Shown here: positions 63,405 to 64,000 of the stretch, piece after piece
How positions within the stretch are numbered: position 1 is the first letter of the stretch
Layout: every line of letters begins with the position of its first letter
Origin: Gemmatimonadota bacterium
GTDB taxonomy: Bacteria > Gemmatimonadota > Gemmatimonadetes > Longimicrobiales > Gaopeijiaceae
Direction: 5' to 3'
DNA length: 64,000 bases
NCBI GenBank assembly: GCA_021295835.1
Contig: JAGWBP010000005.1
Span: 1-64,000 of the forward strand
The notes under the pieces: model-generated
Database searches by the model: none
The model's input: only the letters and a program-made list of their open reading frames with translations
Told to the model about the DNA's origin: nothing
Position numbers and translations under genes: made by a program

Positions 63405-64000
63405 ATGACGCGAGCCCGTCCCACAACCCCCGTCCGCCGCAAGCTCGCCTTCCTGGCCGGCTTCGTCCTCTACTTCGCCGTGCTCTGGCTCGTCTGGGAG
63501 ACCCCGTTCGTCTACCCGCTCAAGATCTTCGTGGTGATGCTGCACGAGATCAGCCATGGGATCGCGGCCATTGCGACCGGCGGCACGATCGACCGTATCG
63601 TCCTCGACCCGGCACAGGGCGGCGCCTGCTACTGCCCGGGGGGAAACGCCTTTCTGACGCTGTCGGCCGGGTACCTCGGCAGCCTCCTCTGGGGCATCCT
63701 GCTCCTGGGTCTCGCCTCGCGCAAGCGGCCCTCTCCAACTGCGGTGCTTACAGCCGCCGGAGCGATCGTGGCGATCCTGACGCTGCTGTACGTGCGGAGC
63801 GCCTTCGGCCTCCTCTTCGGAATCGTCTTCGGCGCCGTACTAGTGCTCTTCGGCAGGAAGCTCGGGGAGCACCTCTCGCGCATGGCGCTCCGCGTCCTCG
63901 GGCTGACGAGCTGCCTATACGCGATCCTGGACATCAAGAGCGATGTGCTCGACCGCCCCCACCTGCGCTCCGACGCTGCCATGCTCGCCGAGATGACGCC
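63405..64000 (+). CDS. M50-like zinc metallopeptidase (membrane), cut by the window edge
   Basis: The partial frame from ATG at 63405 stays open to the window end (198 codons). TM1 is LAFLAGFVLYFAVLWLVW. The zinc motif HEISHG lies in IFVVMLHEISHGIAAIATGG, and TM helices follow (YLGSLLWGILLLGLASR, VLTAAGAIVAILTLLYVRSAFGLLFGIVFGAVLVLFG). The second metal ligand region should lie in or after the RSDAAMLAEMT end; it is not fully visible. It resembles the small M50B-like family. It is divergent from the TlpA gene. Confidence 0.78.
   Translation, partial: MTRARPTTPVRRKLAFLAGFVLYFAVLWLVWETPFVYPLKIFVVMLHEISHGIAAIATGGTIDRIVLDPAQGGACYCPGGNAFLTLSAGYLGSLLWGILLLGLASRKRPSPTAVLTAAGAIVAILTLLYVRSAFGLLFGIVFGAVLVLFGRKLGEHLSRMALRVLGLTSCLYAILDIKSDVLDRPHLRSDAAMLAEMT

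Overview
The window is GC-rich, densely coded bacterial chromosome. Its mix of genes resembles Gemmatimonadota or a related phylum: several secreted 6-bladed beta-propeller proteins, an FmdB/UvrD/ArgS/SerS cluster, and fused AroA-Cmk and E1-alpha/beta proteins. That assignment is inference from gene content, not a measured phylogeny. Outer-membrane-like barrels, lipoproteins and a Tat-type signal indicate a diderm cell. A B12-dependent ribonucleotide reductase, SelB and a 2-oxoacid dehydrogenase E1 are present. No rRNA, tRNA, CRISPR array or complete insertion sequence was recognised.

Layout. 0.5-6.5 kb (minus): nuclease-like protein, membrane protein, recO and selB, then hpf-metK. 6.6-9.4 kb is an accessory patch: a tyrosine-recombinase remnant, a secreted protein and a frameshifted Cys-rich/HExxH gene. 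9.5-17.0 kb is one tightly packed minus-strand operon: pfkB-type kinase, purM, a barrel-like protein, ribD, ribE, ribB, ribH, nusB and a GT4 glycosyltransferase. 17.2-24.7 kb (minus): lipoprotein, serS, histidine kinase, uvrD, fmdB, argS. 24.8-28.0 kb (plus): manC, a GlmU-like transferase and a metallo-beta-lactamase-fold protein. 28.4-31.1 kb holds two secreted propeller genes, one preceded by a coupled 22-codon ORF. 31.4-34.4 kb: rnz and the aroA-cmk fusion. 34.8-39.7 kb (plus): Tat-type class V aminotransferase, CopC-CopD fusion and a membrane-anchored M16 protein. 39.7-51.4 kb: MscS channel, nrdJ, lipoprotein, ABC exporter, ccdA, a porin-like protein, nrnA, coaE and a VTT protein. 51.5-54.5 kb is a second accessory block of propeller genes and pseudogenes. 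54.7-64.0 kb: YyaL-like protein, fused E1, DCC protein, amidohydrolase, alpha/beta hydrolase, Cache-like lipoprotein, TlpA and an M50-like protease cut by the window edge.

The most unusual content is a set of short repeats between genes. (i) Five 39-bp arrays share one geometry, two TGTAAT-N6-TTTACA palindromes 3 bp apart, all in the same orientation. Two of them bracket a 2.9-kb block of two hydrolase genes. (ii) A 24-bp palindrome, GACA-N16-TGTC, occurs at five places, two overlapping start codons (pfkB-type kinase, uvrD). Two of these lie in a 53-bp direct repeat (52/53 identical) that brackets the decayed 51.5-54.5 kb propeller block. (iii) A 151-bp element has 13/14 inverted ends, and a longer relative contains one of the arrays. 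(iv) A homologous hairpin leader sits in front of two otherwise unrelated secreted-protein genes. Together these suggest small site-specific or MITE-like mobility that carries secreted-protein cargo. A regulatory reading of the palindromes remains possible.
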